Part shown: positions 1 to 7,187 of the stretch, one piece after another
Layout of the letters: every line of letters begins with the position of its first letter
How positions within the stretch are numbered: the first letter of the stretch is position 1
Assembly: GCF_900447045.1 (NCBI RefSeq)
Contig: NZ_UAWH01000018.1
Span: 156,568-220,567 of the forward strand
Source of the DNA: Clostridium paraputrificum
GTDB lineage: Bacteria > Bacillota > Clostridia > Clostridiales > Clostridiaceae
Reading direction: 5' to 3'
Length of the DNA stretch: 64,000 bases
Made by a program: the position numbers and the translations under genes
The notes under the pieces: model-generated
What the model was told of the DNA's origin: nothing
The model's database searches: none
The model's input: only the letters and a program-made list of their open reading frames with translations

Positions 1-519
1 AGTGCATTTACAGCAGAGGGGATAATAGCTGATAAGATTGTCGGAAGATTATTTTCTTCTAAGAATGGAATGACAAAAATATGGATGGAAACTGGTACAT
101 TTGAAAGTGAACTACCTGATGGTAGCAAAATAGTTATAAGTCCAGAGAAAGGCTTTTATAATAAGTTTGGAGATAGTGAAAGGGAATATTATCATTTGAA
201 TTACTATGATTTAAAGAATATAACAGCAAGTAGTACAGGTACTTGGAACTTAGAGATTGCTTTACCGAATGAATTTAAAGGTAAAAAGTTTATAGTAGAT
301 TGTAATTACAAGGAAATTCTATCATCATATCCTTTAACTATATTTGGAAACCAAAGAATTTATCAAGATGTGGATTATGAAAAAGGATTAATAAAATTAA
401 GTGGTACTATAATTTCGCAAGCAATAGAATTTTATACAGCAGATAATAAAACTTATTTAATGTCCTACAAGGGAAATAAAAAGATTACAGCTAAAATATC
501 TATTAATGTAATAGCATAG
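1..519 (+). CDS. Phage tail-tip / minor structural protein (C-terminal part, 5' end outside window)
   Basis: The reading frame is open from base 1 to the TAG at 517-519, so only the last 172 residues are visible. They begin with SAFTAEGIIADKIVGRL, a stretch typical of the C-terminal part of large siphophage tail-associated (antireceptor/endopeptidase) proteins, where 'ADKIVG' segments follow the central domain. The rest is a beta-rich region of unknown fold. The next gene, a BppU-like baseplate protein, starts 15 bp downstream, which fits the usual tail order. The family is assigned from that motif and the context only. An internal ATG at 70 exists, but the open upstream frame and the motif make it an unlikely start. 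Confidence 0.7.
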   Translation, partial: SAFTAEGIIADKIVGRLFSSKNGMTKIWMETGTFESELPDGSKIVISPEKGFYNKFGDSEREYYHLNYYDLKNITASSTGTWNLEIALPNEFKGKKFIVDCNYKEILSSYPLTIFGNQRIYQDVDYEKGLIKLSGTIISQAIEFYTADNKTYLMSYKGNKKITAKISINVIA

Positions 520-533
520 GAAGGAGATATAAT

Positions 534-1238
534 ATGAAATTTCCTAAGAAGGTTGATATAGATGTTAGTAAAGATTTATATAATCCTATACAAGTTAAAC
601 AAAGTGATAATGCAAGGTACTTATTATTTAGAATACTAGATAATGGAGTACCTTTTGATTTAACAGGAAAAACTGTAAGGTTCTTTGGTAAGAAACCCGA
701 CGGAAAAGAAATATACAATGATATGACAATAACCTCGGCAACTAAAGGAGAATGTGAATTAAGGCTTACAAGTGGGGCTTTATCTACTCTAGGTATATTA
801 CAACTAGAAATTGAAATAAAAGAAAATGAAGATACAATATCAACTTTTATTCTTGATGTAAATATTAAGAAGTCCTTACGTTCTAACAGTAGTATAGAAA
901 GTTCAAACGAGTATACAGTTATAGAAAAAATAATTGAGACTATGAAGGAATGGATAGAAAAGGCTAAAGATGCTGTAAGAAGGGTAGATGAAGCTATTAA
1001 AAAAATTCCTCCTAAAGAAGAGTTAATAGGACCACAAGGACCTAAAGGAGATAAAGGTGAAAAAGGAGATAAGGGAGATCCAGGAGCAAAAGGTGATAAA
1101 GGTGATGAAGGCGATACAGGATTTTTTGGAATGAAAATAAAGGAAGACGGACACTTATATGCAATGGTAAATGACAGCAAACCTATACCACCTTTAGAAA
1201 TAGATGAAAGAGGACATTTAATATATAGGATAGATTAA
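534..1238 (+). CDS. BppU-like phage baseplate upper protein with collagen-like segment
   Basis: This 234-residue protein starts at an ATG behind a strong AGGAAGGAG site. Residues about 8-115 look like the BppU N-terminal domain (a beta sandwich starting 'QSDNARYLLFRILDNGVPFDLTGKTV'-like, with 'GILQLEIEI' near its end). Residues about 120-160 are a predicted alpha-helical linker. Residues about 166-196 are Gly-X-Y repeats rich in GDKG, expected to form a collagen-like triple helix. A 38-residue tail contains the motif 'IKEDGHLY'. BppU-type proteins link the phage baseplate to receptor-binding proteins. The same IKEDGHLY tail recurs in the next gene, so the motif probably serves trimerisation or docking (inference). 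Confidence 0.75.
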   Translation: MKFPKKVDIDVSKDLYNPIQVKQSDNARYLLFRILDNGVPFDLTGKTVRFFGKKPDGKEIYNDMTITSATKGECELRLTSGALSTLGILQLEIEIKENEDTISTFILDVNIKKSLRSNSSIESSNEYTVIEKIIETMKEWIEKAKDAVRRVDEAIKKIPPKEELIGPQGPKGDKGEKGDKGDPGAKGDKGDEGDTGFFGMKIKEDGHLYAMVNDSKPIPPLEIDERGHLIYRID

Positions 1239-1257
1239 TTGAAGGAAGGTGTAGTTA

Positions 1258-1722
1258 ATGGCTCAAGAATTAGATTTAGGAAGTGTAGTTGGACCACAAG
1301 GTCCTAAAGGAGCAACAGGAGAAAGAGGACCACAAGGTCCAGCGGGTGCTAGGGGTGAAACTGGACCAATTGGACCTACAGGACCAGCGGGTGCAAAAGG
1401 AGCAGATGGGGCAACATGGATTACAGGAACAGTAGCACCATCTACTCAAGGAAAAACAGGAGATTTTTATTTAAATACTTCAAATTTTGATGTATATAGT
1501 AAAGCTACTGGAAGTTGGGTTAAAACTGGAAATATTAAAGGTGCAACTGGAGCACAAGGTGCTCAAGGACCAACAGGTCCAGCTGGTGCAAAAGGAGATA
1601 GAGGAGCTCAAGGCCCTGCAGGGCCAGCAGGGCCTACAGGAGCACAAGGTCCTAAAGGAGATACGCCACAATTAGCTTTTACAATAAAAGAAGATGGACA
1701 TTTATACGTAACGATATCTTAA
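1258..1722 (+). CDS. Collagen-like phage tail-fibre protein
   Basis: This is a 154-residue protein. After the short N-terminal tag '[16 protein letters not shown]' come two Gly-X-Y blocks, about residues 12-58 and 93-138. They flank a compact insert ('[28 protein letters not shown]' region) of a type common in Gram-positive phage fibres. The C-terminus '[14 protein letters not shown]' repeats the tail of the upstream BppU-like protein. The GGAAGGTG ribosome site lies 7 bp before the ATG. The likely role is a trimeric fibre of the adsorption apparatus. Collagen-like phage fibres are well known; the receptor cannot be deduced. Confidence 0.75.
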   Translation: MAQELDLGSVVGPQGPKGATGERGPQGPAGARGETGPIGPTGPAGAKGADGATWITGTVAPSTQGKTGDFYLNTSNFDVYSKATGSWVKTGNIKGATGAQGAQGPTGPAGAKGDRGAQGPAGPAGPTGAQGPKGDTPQLAFTIKEDGHLYVTIS

Positions 1723-1738
1723 TAAGGAGGGAGAAAAA

Positions 1739-2542
1739 GTGGCATTAAAAGAAATTGATTTAGGAAATGTTAGAGGTCCTCAAGGTCCTGCTGGACCTAA
1801 TACAGTATCTACTACAACAACTACTACAGGATTAACAAATGGACATTTTTTATATAGTGATAATGGAAGAGTTGGAGGTAAAGCAATAACTCCTGCTACT
1901 ATAGGTGCTTTAGCTTCTAATGGTAAAGCTGCTGATTCATCAAAGCTTAATAATGCAACAGAGTCTACATCAGGCACGGCTAATACTATCGCCAAAAGAG
2001 ATAGTAATGGGGACTTAACAACTAGATTCTTTAAGAGTACTTATCCAAATCAGGACAGAATGAATGGGGCTCTAGCTTATAGAGTTAATAATTCATCTGA
2101 CAATAATATTAGATTTTGCAGTGATGTACAAGCTATATTAGAGTGGTTAGGGACAAACAAAGCAAAATATGAACTGTTAGGAACTGCTACTAAATTTGAT
2201 ATTGTTATGCCAAACCCTAATGCTAATTTTATACGTTGTACATTTAGTTGTGGTAATAAACAAGAATTGTCTTCTGTATATGTAAATGTTAATGGGAAAT
2301 ATGTTACTGACTGGACTGTAGGAGCAAGCTTTAGTATGGTAGTAGAATTTATGAAAGTTAGTGGAACTTCATATGTAATGTCAATGAATCTACATTGTGC
2401 TATGAGAAATAGCGATATGTCTTATAGATTAACAACATCTACTAACAAATTAGATTATGAGTCTATACAAAAAATAACCTTTGAACATTCACAGGCAGGC
2501 TATAAATTAGAAAATTGTGCTTACACTTTAGAATGGTATTAG
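1739..2542 (+). CDS. Phage tail fibre / receptor-binding protein with short collagen-like N-terminus
   Basis: This 267-residue protein starts at GTG (1739), 6 bp after GGAGGG. The N-terminus '[20 protein letters not shown]' matches the start of the previous gene ('[13 protein letters not shown]'), suggesting a common attachment peptide. Only about four Gly-X-Y triplets follow. Residues about 25-100 are Ser/Thr/Asn-rich with 'LTTRFFKSTYPNQ', a frequent tail-fibre transition. Residues about 120-267 form a predicted beta-rich head with several cysteines that I cannot assign. It is the best candidate in the window for the host-recognition head, inferred from position and design. Confidence 0.65.
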   Translation: MALKEIDLGNVRGPQGPAGPNTVSTTTTTTGLTNGHFLYSDNGRVGGKAITPATIGALASNGKAADSSKLNNATESTSGTANTIAKRDSNGDLTTRFFKSTYPNQDRMNGALAYRVNNSSDNNIRFCSDVQAILEWLGTNKAKYELLGTATKFDIVMPNPNANFIRCTFSCGNKQELSSVYVNVNGKYVTDWTVGASFSMVVEFMKVSGTSYVMSMNLHCAMRNSDMSYRLTTSTNKLDYESIQKITFEHSQAGYKLENCAYTLEWY

Positions 2543-2551
2543 GAGGATTAT

Positions 2552-2893
2552 ATGAAATATATTTTAGTGAATACTTTAAGAAATAATACAATTGAAAAGA
2601 TAATACCCAAAGAAGCAGGGGTGACATTTATTCCTTCTTCTTATCCGTCTTACTTGAAGATGATAGAAGATATAAATGACGAAATTAAATCTTTAAATTA
2701 TAGATATGATGAAGAAACAAAGTCATTTATTGAATTAAGTGAGCAGGATATTAAAGAAATGTCCTATGAGGCCTTAGTTGAAGAAAACTTACAACTTAAA
2801 TTGGCTATGGCAGAACTTTCGGAAGAGAAGGATCAAAAAATATTAGATTTGGAATTAGCGTTAGCAGAAATAGTGGAAGGAGGATTAATTTAA
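2552..2893 (+). CDS. Small phage protein of the tail/lysis boundary, unknown function
   Basis: This is a 113-residue protein with an AGGAGG site right after the previous stop. The N-terminal half is mixed alpha/beta. From about residue 65 the sequence becomes a long acidic heptad-like helix (LVEENLQLKLAMAELSEEKDQ...), a probable coiled coil. Proteins of this size and layout commonly sit between tail-fibre and holin genes in Firmicute phages. I do not recognise a named family. Confidence 0.65.
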   Translation: MKYILVNTLRNNTIEKIIPKEAGVTFIPSSYPSYLKMIEDINDEIKSLNYRYDEETKSFIELSEQDIKEMSYEALVEENLQLKLAMAELSEEKDQKILDLELALAEIVEGGLI

Positions 2894-2894
2894 T

Positions 2895-3032
2895 ATGATT
2901 AAGATTTATGCAGATTTAGTAGAGGCAAAAGAAAGAAGTTTAGACGGAGCAGATGGAATAAAGAAAGTGCCAGATAAATATTTAGATGGAGTTAAGGAAG
3001 AACTTAAAAAGAGAGGATATGAAATAAGTTAG
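2895..3032 (+). CDS. 45-residue phage protein, possibly CD1375-like
   Basis: An ATG lies one base after the previous stop and opens a frame encoding MIKIYADLVEAKERSLDG... through '...KVPDKYLDGVKEELKKRGYEIS'. The ribosome site GGAAGGAGG lies inside the end of the upstream gene, 12 to 14 bp before the ATG, so translation is probably coupled. The pattern 'KIYADLV...VPxKYxxxVKxxL' resembles very small tail-module proteins annotated as the CD1375 family. That assignment is from memory of the pattern. The TAG lies at the start of a terminator hairpin, marking the end of the tail transcript. Confidence 0.55.
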   Translation: MIKIYADLVEAKERSLDGADGIKKVPDKYLDGVKEELKKRGYEIS

Positions 3033-3057
3033 AACCAATTTGATAGGTTCTTTTTTA
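3031..3057 (+). terminator. Intrinsic terminator of the tail operon
   Basis: AGAACC (3031-3036) and GGTTCT (3046-3051) form a 6-bp stem with a 9-nt loop, followed by six T. It includes the stop codon of the preceding small gene. Confidence 0.7.
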
Positions 3058-3162
3058 TAAAAAGATAAAATTAAGTTAACCATAGGGAGAGCTATATAAA
3101 CAAAAGATTCAAAAAAGAGTAATAGTAATTCTAGATTTTGCATTTGTATTAAGGAGGAACAT

Positions 3163-3252
3163 ATGGAAAAAGAGTTATTACTGAAATTTATAGATATCAA
3201 ATATATTTGCAACCTTGTAAATACGGAGAAATGGAATCTATTAGGAAAATAA
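3163..3252 (+). CDS. Putative 29-residue peptide
   Basis: The frame ATG 3163 to TAA 3250-3252 encodes MEKELLLKFIDIKYICNLVN... (29 residues) and has a near-ideal AAGGAGG at 3151-3157, 5 bp before the ATG. The strength of this site is the only support. It may be a real micropeptide or the N-terminal stub of a decayed gene. The following 250 bp (3253-3502) is A+T-rich and shows nothing I can interpret. Confidence 0.35.
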   Translation: MEKELLLKFIDIKYICNLVNTEKWNLLGK

Positions 3253-3502
3253 CTTGAGCTTAGCTATATTTAAATTAAGTATATAGTATTTGCTAAGAAT
3301 AACTATTTTTAGATAAAAAATACCAACAAATAAAATAAAAATTGTTTAATATGCAAAAATTGACATTTTTTTATGTTTGATTTAAAATATTTAGTGTGGA
3401 ATTATAAAAAATAGTTGCTGCAATTTAAGAGATTTAAATGGATATATATGTACTAATGAAACATTAAATGCACAGAAGTAATTAAAAATACGGAGGGATA
3501 TT

Positions 3503-3757
3503 GTGAAGGTATTGGAAATTGTATCAAAAACAAATTATTTAAATGGATTAATACATAGAATATCTTATAAATATTCTATAACAAAAAATGTTGGGTATAA
3601 TAATATTGAAAATTCTTTTAAAGAAATTATGCAGGAATTAGAGAACTGTGAGCTAACAGACACCAGGAAGATAAATGATATACTCAGTAAGATGAGTGAG
3701 TTGCGTTTGAAATTGAAGTTAATAGATCGTGAGGAAAGGTTAAGCAAGATTCAGTAA
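3503..3757 (+). CDS. Hypothetical phage protein, 84 residues
   Basis: It starts at GTG 3503, 5 bp after GGAGGG. The product is charged and mainly helical, with C-terminal heptads (EIMQELENCELTDTRKI... then LSKMSELRLKLKLIDREERLSK), and has no signal peptide or membrane segment. It is monocistronic: a clear terminator follows. It lies between the tail module and the lysis module. No family is recognised. Confidence 0.55.
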   Translation: MKVLEIVSKTNYLNGLIHRISYKYSITKNVGYNNIENSFKEIMQELENCELTDTRKINDILSKMSELRLKLKLIDREERLSKIQ

Positions 3758-3812
3758 AATGTATTTAATCAAATTTTAATAAAAAATGATTAAGTAATTG
3801 AATAAAAGATTT

Positions 3813-3846
3813 AAAAGAGATTAGAAGAAATTCTAGTCTCTTTTTT
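3813..3846 (+). terminator. Intrinsic terminator
   Basis: A 13-bp stem (AAAGAGATTAGAA against TTCTAGTCTCTTT, one G-T pair) with a 4-nt loop is followed by six T. It ends the preceding 84-residue gene. Confidence 0.85.
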
Positions 3847-3881
3847 ATACAAAAAAATTAGAAGAGAGGTGGTAATAATGT

Positions 3882-4112
3882 ATGGAAAATGACTTATTTA
3901 AAGTTATATTAAATCAAGGAGCATGGGCAGTTCTTTTTGTATGGCTACTAATAGACACCAGAAAAGAGAGTAAGGTTAGAGAGGAAAAATTACAGAGAGT
4001 TATCAATAAGAATCAAGAAGTAATTTCAGAGCTAGCTGAAAAATTTAATGTAGTTGAGGACATCAAAGAAGATGTTGAAGAAATAAAATCAAATTTAAGA
4101 GGAGAGATGTAA
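3882..4112 (+). CDS. BhlA/UviB-family holin-like peptide
   Basis: This 76-residue protein has one N-terminal membrane segment (about 9-25, GAWAVLFVWLLIDT), then a charged coiled-coil tail (KESKVREEKLQRVINKNQEVISELAEKF...). This is the layout of the BhlA/UviB family, found in Clostridium phage lysis cassettes and in the bacteriocin-release protein UviB. An upstream ATG at 3878 is out of frame and closes at once; the ATG at 3882 is the right distance from AGAGGTGG. It overlaps nothing and is followed after one base by the holin gene, so the two are co-translated. Confidence 0.85.
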   Translation: MENDLFKVILNQGAWAVLFVWLLIDTRKESKVREEKLQRVINKNQEVISELAEKFNVVEDIKEDVEEIKSNLRGEM

Positions 4113-4113
4113 A

Positions 4114-4365
4114 ATGGAATTTACAAACTTTATAATGGAGAATGCTTTAGTCTTAATACCTGCACTATATGTTATAGGGTTCATTTTAAAGAAAACAGAG
4201 AGTGTTGTAGATAAGTATATACCAGTAATCTTATTACCTATAGGTGTAGCTGGAGCAGTTGCAGTAATGGGGCTTAGTGCAGAATCTGTTATTCAAGGTA
4301 TATTGGTAGTTGGTGCCACAGTATTAACAAACCAAGTAGTAAAACAATCTAGTAAAGTAGAGTAG
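4114..4365 (+). CDS. Phage holin (Phage_holin_5_2 / Hol44 type)
   Basis: This 83-residue protein has hydrophobic segments at about 10-27 (ALVLIPALYVIGFIL) and 36-53 (IPVILLPIGVAGAVAVMG). A third amphipathic segment, 'VIQGILVVGATVLTNQVVKQ', is diagnostic of the Hol44 / superfamily V holins. It would form membrane lesions that let the endolysin reach the peptidoglycan. The ribosome site AGGAGAG lies in the end of the upstream gene. The stop codon is built into the following hairpin. Confidence 0.85.
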   Translation: MEFTNFIMENALVLIPALYVIGFILKKTESVVDKYIPVILLPIGVAGAVAVMGLSAESVIQGILVVGATVLTNQVVKQSSKVE

Positions 4366-4384
4366 TCAAATAGGCTACTCTTTT
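4360..4384 (+). terminator. Short hairpin after holin gene
   Basis: GAGTAG (4360-4365) pairs with CTACTC (4375-4380), followed by TTTT. It is a weak terminator and may allow read-through into the endolysin gene 30 bp downstream. Confidence 0.55.
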
Positions 4385-4412
4385 ACTTTATATTTAAAAG
4401 GAGTGATTTTAA

Positions 4413-5246
4413 GTGATAATAGGAATAGACAAAGGACATAGTACATGGGATAAAAGTCCGTGTGGAGCTGTAGGTTTACTTAATGAATCTAAAGAGAATA
4501 GACAAGTTGGAGATAAGGTTATACAAAAGTTAAGAGCTTTAGACCATACAGTAATAGATTGTAGTTGTAATAGTGCTAGCTCTGTAAATGAACAGCTAGC
4601 AGCTATAGTTAATAAAGCTAATGCACAAAAGTTAGATCTATTTTTAAGCTTACATCTTAATGCTGGTGGAGGAACTGGAGCAGAGATATACACTACCAAT
4701 ACTAGTGGAGCTAAAGAAGAAGCTAAGAAATTAATAGAAACTTATTGCAAGAGAACAGGATTTAAAAATAGAGGATACAAGTTCTCTGAACTTTATGTAT
4801 TAAGACATACCAATGCTCCTGCTATGTTGCTAGAGATGTGTTTTGTAGACACAGAAGACGACTTTATAAAGTGGAATAACTTAGGGGTAGAAACTATCGC
4901 TAATGCAATAGTAGAAGGAATTACAGGACAAGTACCAAGCGAGAATAAGCATGTAGAAAGTCATAAACCAGTAGAAAGTGAATCAACAATAGAGGAGGAG
5001 TCAAAATTGTTAGAAAAGTGTAAAGATAATGTATTAAAATATGGAGCAAAGGGAACTTATGTATTTTTAGCACAATCAAGTATGAAAGCTTTAGGTTTAT
5101 ATAATGGACCTATAGATGGTTCATATGGTCCAGCTAAGGGAAACGGAAGTTTTTATCAAGCTGTCGTAAATTTAAATGCTAAATTAGGATTTAAGAACGA
5201 CAGTAATTTAGGTCCTGCATGTTGGGAGTATATTTTAACTAAATAA
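4413..5246 (+). CDS. N-acetylmuramoyl-L-alanine amidase endolysin (Amidase_3)
   Basis: This 277-residue lysin starts at GTG, preceded by AAAGGAG. Residues 1-170 are an Amidase_3 catalytic domain. The expected zinc ligands are His9 ('DKGHS'), Glu25 ('LLNES') and His81 ('LSLHLNA'), with catalytic Glu141 ('LLEMCF'). It cleaves the bond between MurNAc and L-Ala of the stem peptide. Residues 172-198 are a Glu/Ser-rich linker. Residues 200-277 resemble a peptidoglycan-binding fold ('GAKGTYVFLAQSSMKALGLY...DGSYGP...'). A strong internal ribosome site at the linker end (separate entry) suggests a free binding domain is also made, as known for other clostridial phage amidases. Confidence 0.9.
   Translation: MIIGIDKGHSTWDKSPCGAVGLLNESKENRQVGDKVIQKLRALDHTVIDCSCNSASSVNEQLAAIVNKANAQKLDLFLSLHLNAGGGTGAEIYTTNTSGAKEEAKKLIETYCKRTGFKNRGYKFSELYVLRHTNAPAMLLEMCFVDTEDDFIKWNNLGVETIANAIVEGITGQVPSENKHVESHKPVESESTIEEESKLLEKCKDNVLKYGAKGTYVFLAQSSMKALGLYNGPIDGSYGPAKGNGSFYQAVVNLNAKLGFKNDSNLGPACWEYILTK
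4993..5009 (+). promoter_or_regulatory. Internal ribosome binding site and in-frame TTG start in the endolysin gene
   Basis: AGGAGG at 4993-4998 lies 8 bp before TTG 5007, codon 199 of the amidase frame and the first residue of its C-terminal domain. Initiation here would give a 79-residue protein equal to the cell-wall-binding domain. Clostridial phage lysins CD27L and CTP1L are known to make such a product. The signal is seen directly; its use is inferred. Confidence 0.65.
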
Positions 5247-5283
5247 TAGTTCTGTAGTATGCTTATAAAACAAGAAAACAAAA

Positions 5284-5330
5284 AGACAGTAATCAGGGAT
5301 AATTTCCTTGGTTGCTGTCTCTTTGTTGTT
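5284..5330 (+). terminator. Terminator after endolysin gene
   Basis: Stem AGACAGTAATCAGGG against CCTTGGTTGCTGTCT (several G-T pairs), 7-nt loop, followed by the T-rich CTTTGTTGTTTT. It marks the end of the lysis cassette. Confidence 0.75.
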
Positions 5331-5336
5331 TTATAA

Positions 5337-5417
5337 AGTTGTAAAGAGCAATTACAGAATAAAATAATAAGTTAAAAACTGCTCTTCCTTGTAAATTATA
5401 TTGAGGATTTTACAACT
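5337..5417. other. Structured non-coding stretch behind the lysis cassette
   Basis: AGTTGTAAA (5337-5345) is complementary to TTTACAACT (5409-5417). Just inside, AGAGCA (5345-5350) is complementary to TGCTCT (5380-5385). The two nested pairings could fold an RNA of about 80 nt. No open frame with a ribosome site is present between 5247 and 5582. It could be a small RNA or a decayed gene end. Confidence 0.3.
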
Positions 5418-5582
5418 ATAAAGTACAATAATTTTCATTATTAATCAATAAATGTAAAAGAACATATTAAAAATAGACACTTAGAAGATAAATAAGTAGA
5501 AATATTAAATAGATTTATATTGTATTTAAATAATAATAATAATAATGTAAATGTGTACTGTACTACAATAATAAGAAAATCA

Positions 5583-5626
5583 AAAGAGCGATTAATCTTA
5601 ATTGTGGGGTGGATTAATCGCTCTTT
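5583..5626. terminator. Perfect 15-bp hairpin H2 in the prophage accessory stretch
   Basis: AAAGAGCGATTAATC (5583-5597) and its exact complement (5612-5626) flank a 14-nt loop containing GTGGGG. A/T tracts at both ends allow bidirectional termination. It resembles the hairpin at 7188-7234 (12 of 15 arm positions, both with a G-rich loop). A 61-codon frame running through it has no ribosome site and is not taken as a gene. Confidence 0.65.
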
Positions 5627-5822
5627 ATATTTATATATAGGTTCAAGAGTATTAATTAAATTAAAACTAATACTGGTTTATTATATCAATTACAAAATAG
5701 CATAAAAATGGAAGGAAGTCAATAAATTTACTCTAATTATGTCGGAAATAGGGTTGATTTATAAATGTTATATTTATCTAAGTATTTGGTTATACTTATA
5801 AATAGTATTGTACTATACTTAT

Positions 5823-5870
5823 AAAAAGGTAGTGGTTAAGGAATCAGTCCTTATCTGCTACCTTTTTTAT
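5823..5870. terminator. Bidirectional terminator H3
   Basis: AAAAAGGTAG...TAAGGA pairs with TCCTTA...CTACCTTTTTT. The A tract on the left and T tract on the right suit both strands. It ends the minus-strand membrane-protein gene that starts right beside it. The unit from about 5805, including ACTATACTTATAAAAAGG, is repeated at 6270-6328. Confidence 0.75.
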
Positions 5871-5871
5871 T

Positions 5872-6114
5872 TTACAAAAATATTTTATAAAAATCAGAAA
5901 TAATTATTATCATAGAAGAAATCCAAAAAGTTATTTCTACTATTTTTCTATTTTTACCATCTAATTTGTCTAGTAATAGCAACGAAGTTAAGAATATTAT
6001 ATGAATAAAACCTCTTAATATAAATTCTATATTTACTAAGTATATAGAATAAAGCGTTATACTTATTGCCAATCCTAATAGAATATAAATAATGAGTTTA
6101 TAAATTTTATTCAT
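5872..6114 (-). CDS. Small integral membrane protein of the prophage accessory stretch
   Basis: The product is 80 residues from the ATG at 6114. A GTG at 6123 is in frame but is part of the AGAGGTG ribosome site, so it is not used as the start. The sequence is very hydrophobic, with three likely membrane segments (about 5-25, 30-48 and 57-76). It is transcribed against the late phage genes, as expected for a lysogenic-conversion or 'moron' gene. No family is recognised. Confidence 0.6.
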   Translation of the reverse strand: MNKIYKLIIYILLGLAISITLYSIYLVNIEFILRGFIHIIFLTSLLLLDKLDGKNRKIVEITFWISSMIIIISDFYKIFL

Positions 6115-6285
6115 AATAATCACCTCTATTGTGCCATGTAATAAAAATCTTTTTTCACTATAAATATTTATGTGATTTTTACTATTATATGAAAGATATC
6201 TTCGTTAATTACTTTGTTTAATTTTACTATTTTATTTTAATGAATTCAATTAATTGGTCATAATTAATAATAGTACTATACTTAT

Positions 6286-6330
6286 AAAAAGGCAGTAGAT
6301 AGGGACAAATCCTTATTTGCTACTTTTTAT
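6286..6330. terminator. Hairpin terminator H4, related to H3
   Basis: AAAAAGGCAGTAGATAGGG pairs with CCTTATTTGCTACTTTTT through G-T pairs and a small bulge. The preceding ACTATACTTATAAAAAGG is shared with H3. No intact gene ends at it, which suggests a remnant of a lost small gene. Confidence 0.65.
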
Positions 6331-6396
6331 TTATGAATAAAATTAAAATGTTAGGAAATAATAATAATGATTACTATATTACTAATATTTCAATTT

Positions 6397-6437
6397 AAGC
6401 TAGTAGGTAAGAGAAGTTTTGCTTGCTAGCTTTTTTA
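6397..6437 (+). terminator. Hairpin terminator H5
   Basis: AAGCTAG...GTAAG (6397-6411) pairs with CTTGCTAGCTT (6422-6432), followed by a run of T. The left arm AAGCTAGTAGGTA is shared with H6 at 6729. There is no gene directly upstream. Confidence 0.65.
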
Positions 6438-6506
6438 TTTTTTAGTTTTGTTTATAATAATAAAATTTTTAAAATAGTGAAATGCTATTTATAGGAGAGT
6501 GGTAAT

Positions 6507-6668
6507 ATGCACTATGAATATGAGTATGAGGTTACAGATGAGGTAGCAGAAGTAGTAATAAAAAACTTATTAGAGATTTATGAGAAACATAAAAATATTT
6601 TTAAGAAAATATTACTTGCTAGCTATTTCTTTATATTAAATATAACAAAATATATTGCTCTTGAATAA
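6507..6668 (+). CDS. 53-residue hypothetical protein
   Basis: ATG 6507 follows AGGAGAGTGG with correct spacing, and the frame runs to TAA 6666-6668. The product has an acidic N-terminus (MHYEYEYEVTDEVAEVVI...), a basic middle and a hydrophobic stretch (about 33-52, KKILLASYFFILNITKYIAL), so it may be peripheral or inserted in the membrane. Terminator H6 follows 60 bp downstream. No family is recognised. The ribosome site and terminator make it more likely real than chance. Confidence 0.5.
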   Translation: MHYEYEYEVTDEVAEVVIKNLLEIYEKHKNIFKKILLASYFFILNITKYIALE

Positions 6669-6727
6669 TATATAATAATTAAGGTACCTCCTGAAATTAT
6701 ATTAATTTTAAATTTGTAGAATCCTAG

Positions 6728-6769
6728 AAAGCTAGTAGGTAGATTAATTTCTACTTACTAGCTTTTTTT
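6728..6769 (+). terminator. Hairpin terminator H6, related to H5
   Basis: AAAGCTAGTAGGTAG pairs almost perfectly with CTACTTACTAGCTTT across an 8-nt loop and is followed by seven T. It ends the 53-residue gene. Confidence 0.85.
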
Positions 6770-6916
6770 GTTAAATGCTTGTTAAAAATATATAAAAAGT
6801 ATTGACCAAGGTTTACATTTATATAATAATCTTTATAAAAAATTTAAAAAAGCAACAAAGCTTTTAGTTTTTGTAACAATAATAGTTAATCTTTTTAGTA
6901 AAGTAGGAGGGTTAAA

Positions 6917-7120
6917 ATGAGGAAAACAAGTGAAGCACAAAGGAATGCAGATAAAAGATGGAGAGAAAAAAATAGAGATCATGCAAATTATTTAAAGAAT
7001 AGGACTAGTGCAAGATGCTTTATTAGAAATAGAGCTACATTAGAAGATATAGGTGAATTAGAAGTATTAATTAAAGAGAGGGTTGAGGTGTTAAAAAAGG
7101 AAAATAACAAGTTATGTTAA
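6917..7120 (+). CDS. Small phage-associated basic protein (67 residues)
   Basis: It starts at ATG 6917, 6 bp after AGGAGGG. The N-terminus 'MRKTSEAQRNADKRWREKNRDH' is highly basic, and the second half (ARCFIRNRATLEDIGELEVLIKER...) is helical. This 'KTSEAQxxAxxxWxxKN...FIRxxATLEDLxELxxLIKER' pattern is familiar from many Firmicute phages and integrative elements, where the function is unknown. Charge suggests nucleic-acid binding (inference). It is followed directly by its own terminator. Confidence 0.75.
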   Translation: MRKTSEAQRNADKRWREKNRDHANYLKNRTSARCFIRNRATLEDIGELEVLIKERVEVLKKENNKLC

Positions 7121-7122
7121 AG

Positions 7123-7150
7123 ACTAGGATACCTAACTATATCCTAGTGT
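7123..7150 (+). terminator. Hairpin H7 after the 67-residue gene
   Basis: ACTAGGATA (7123-7131) and TATCCTAGT (7140-7148) form a perfect 9-bp stem with an 8-nt loop. The T tract behind it is poor (GTTCCATTTT). Confidence 0.6.
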
Positions 7151-7187
7151 TCCATTTTATCATAAATGTTATTGTTATTATTTAAGA

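Noticed and set aside
503..1180. Minus-strand frame of 225 codons opposite the BppU-like gene
   Set aside because: It is the Pro/Ser-rich mirror of the Gly-X-Y repeats, has no ribosome site, and overlaps a well-supported gene.
1020..1670. Short direct repeats that could suggest a repeat array or CRISPR
   Set aside because: They are in-frame Gly-X-Y codons of collagen-like tail proteins; there are no unique spacers of constant length.
1739..2542. Possible target of a diversity-generating retroelement
   Set aside because: No reverse transcriptase gene, template repeat or adenine-biased variable region is visible.
5520..5705. 61-codon frame starting with an Asn run
   Set aside because: No ribosome site, low-complexity start, and it runs through a perfect terminator hairpin.
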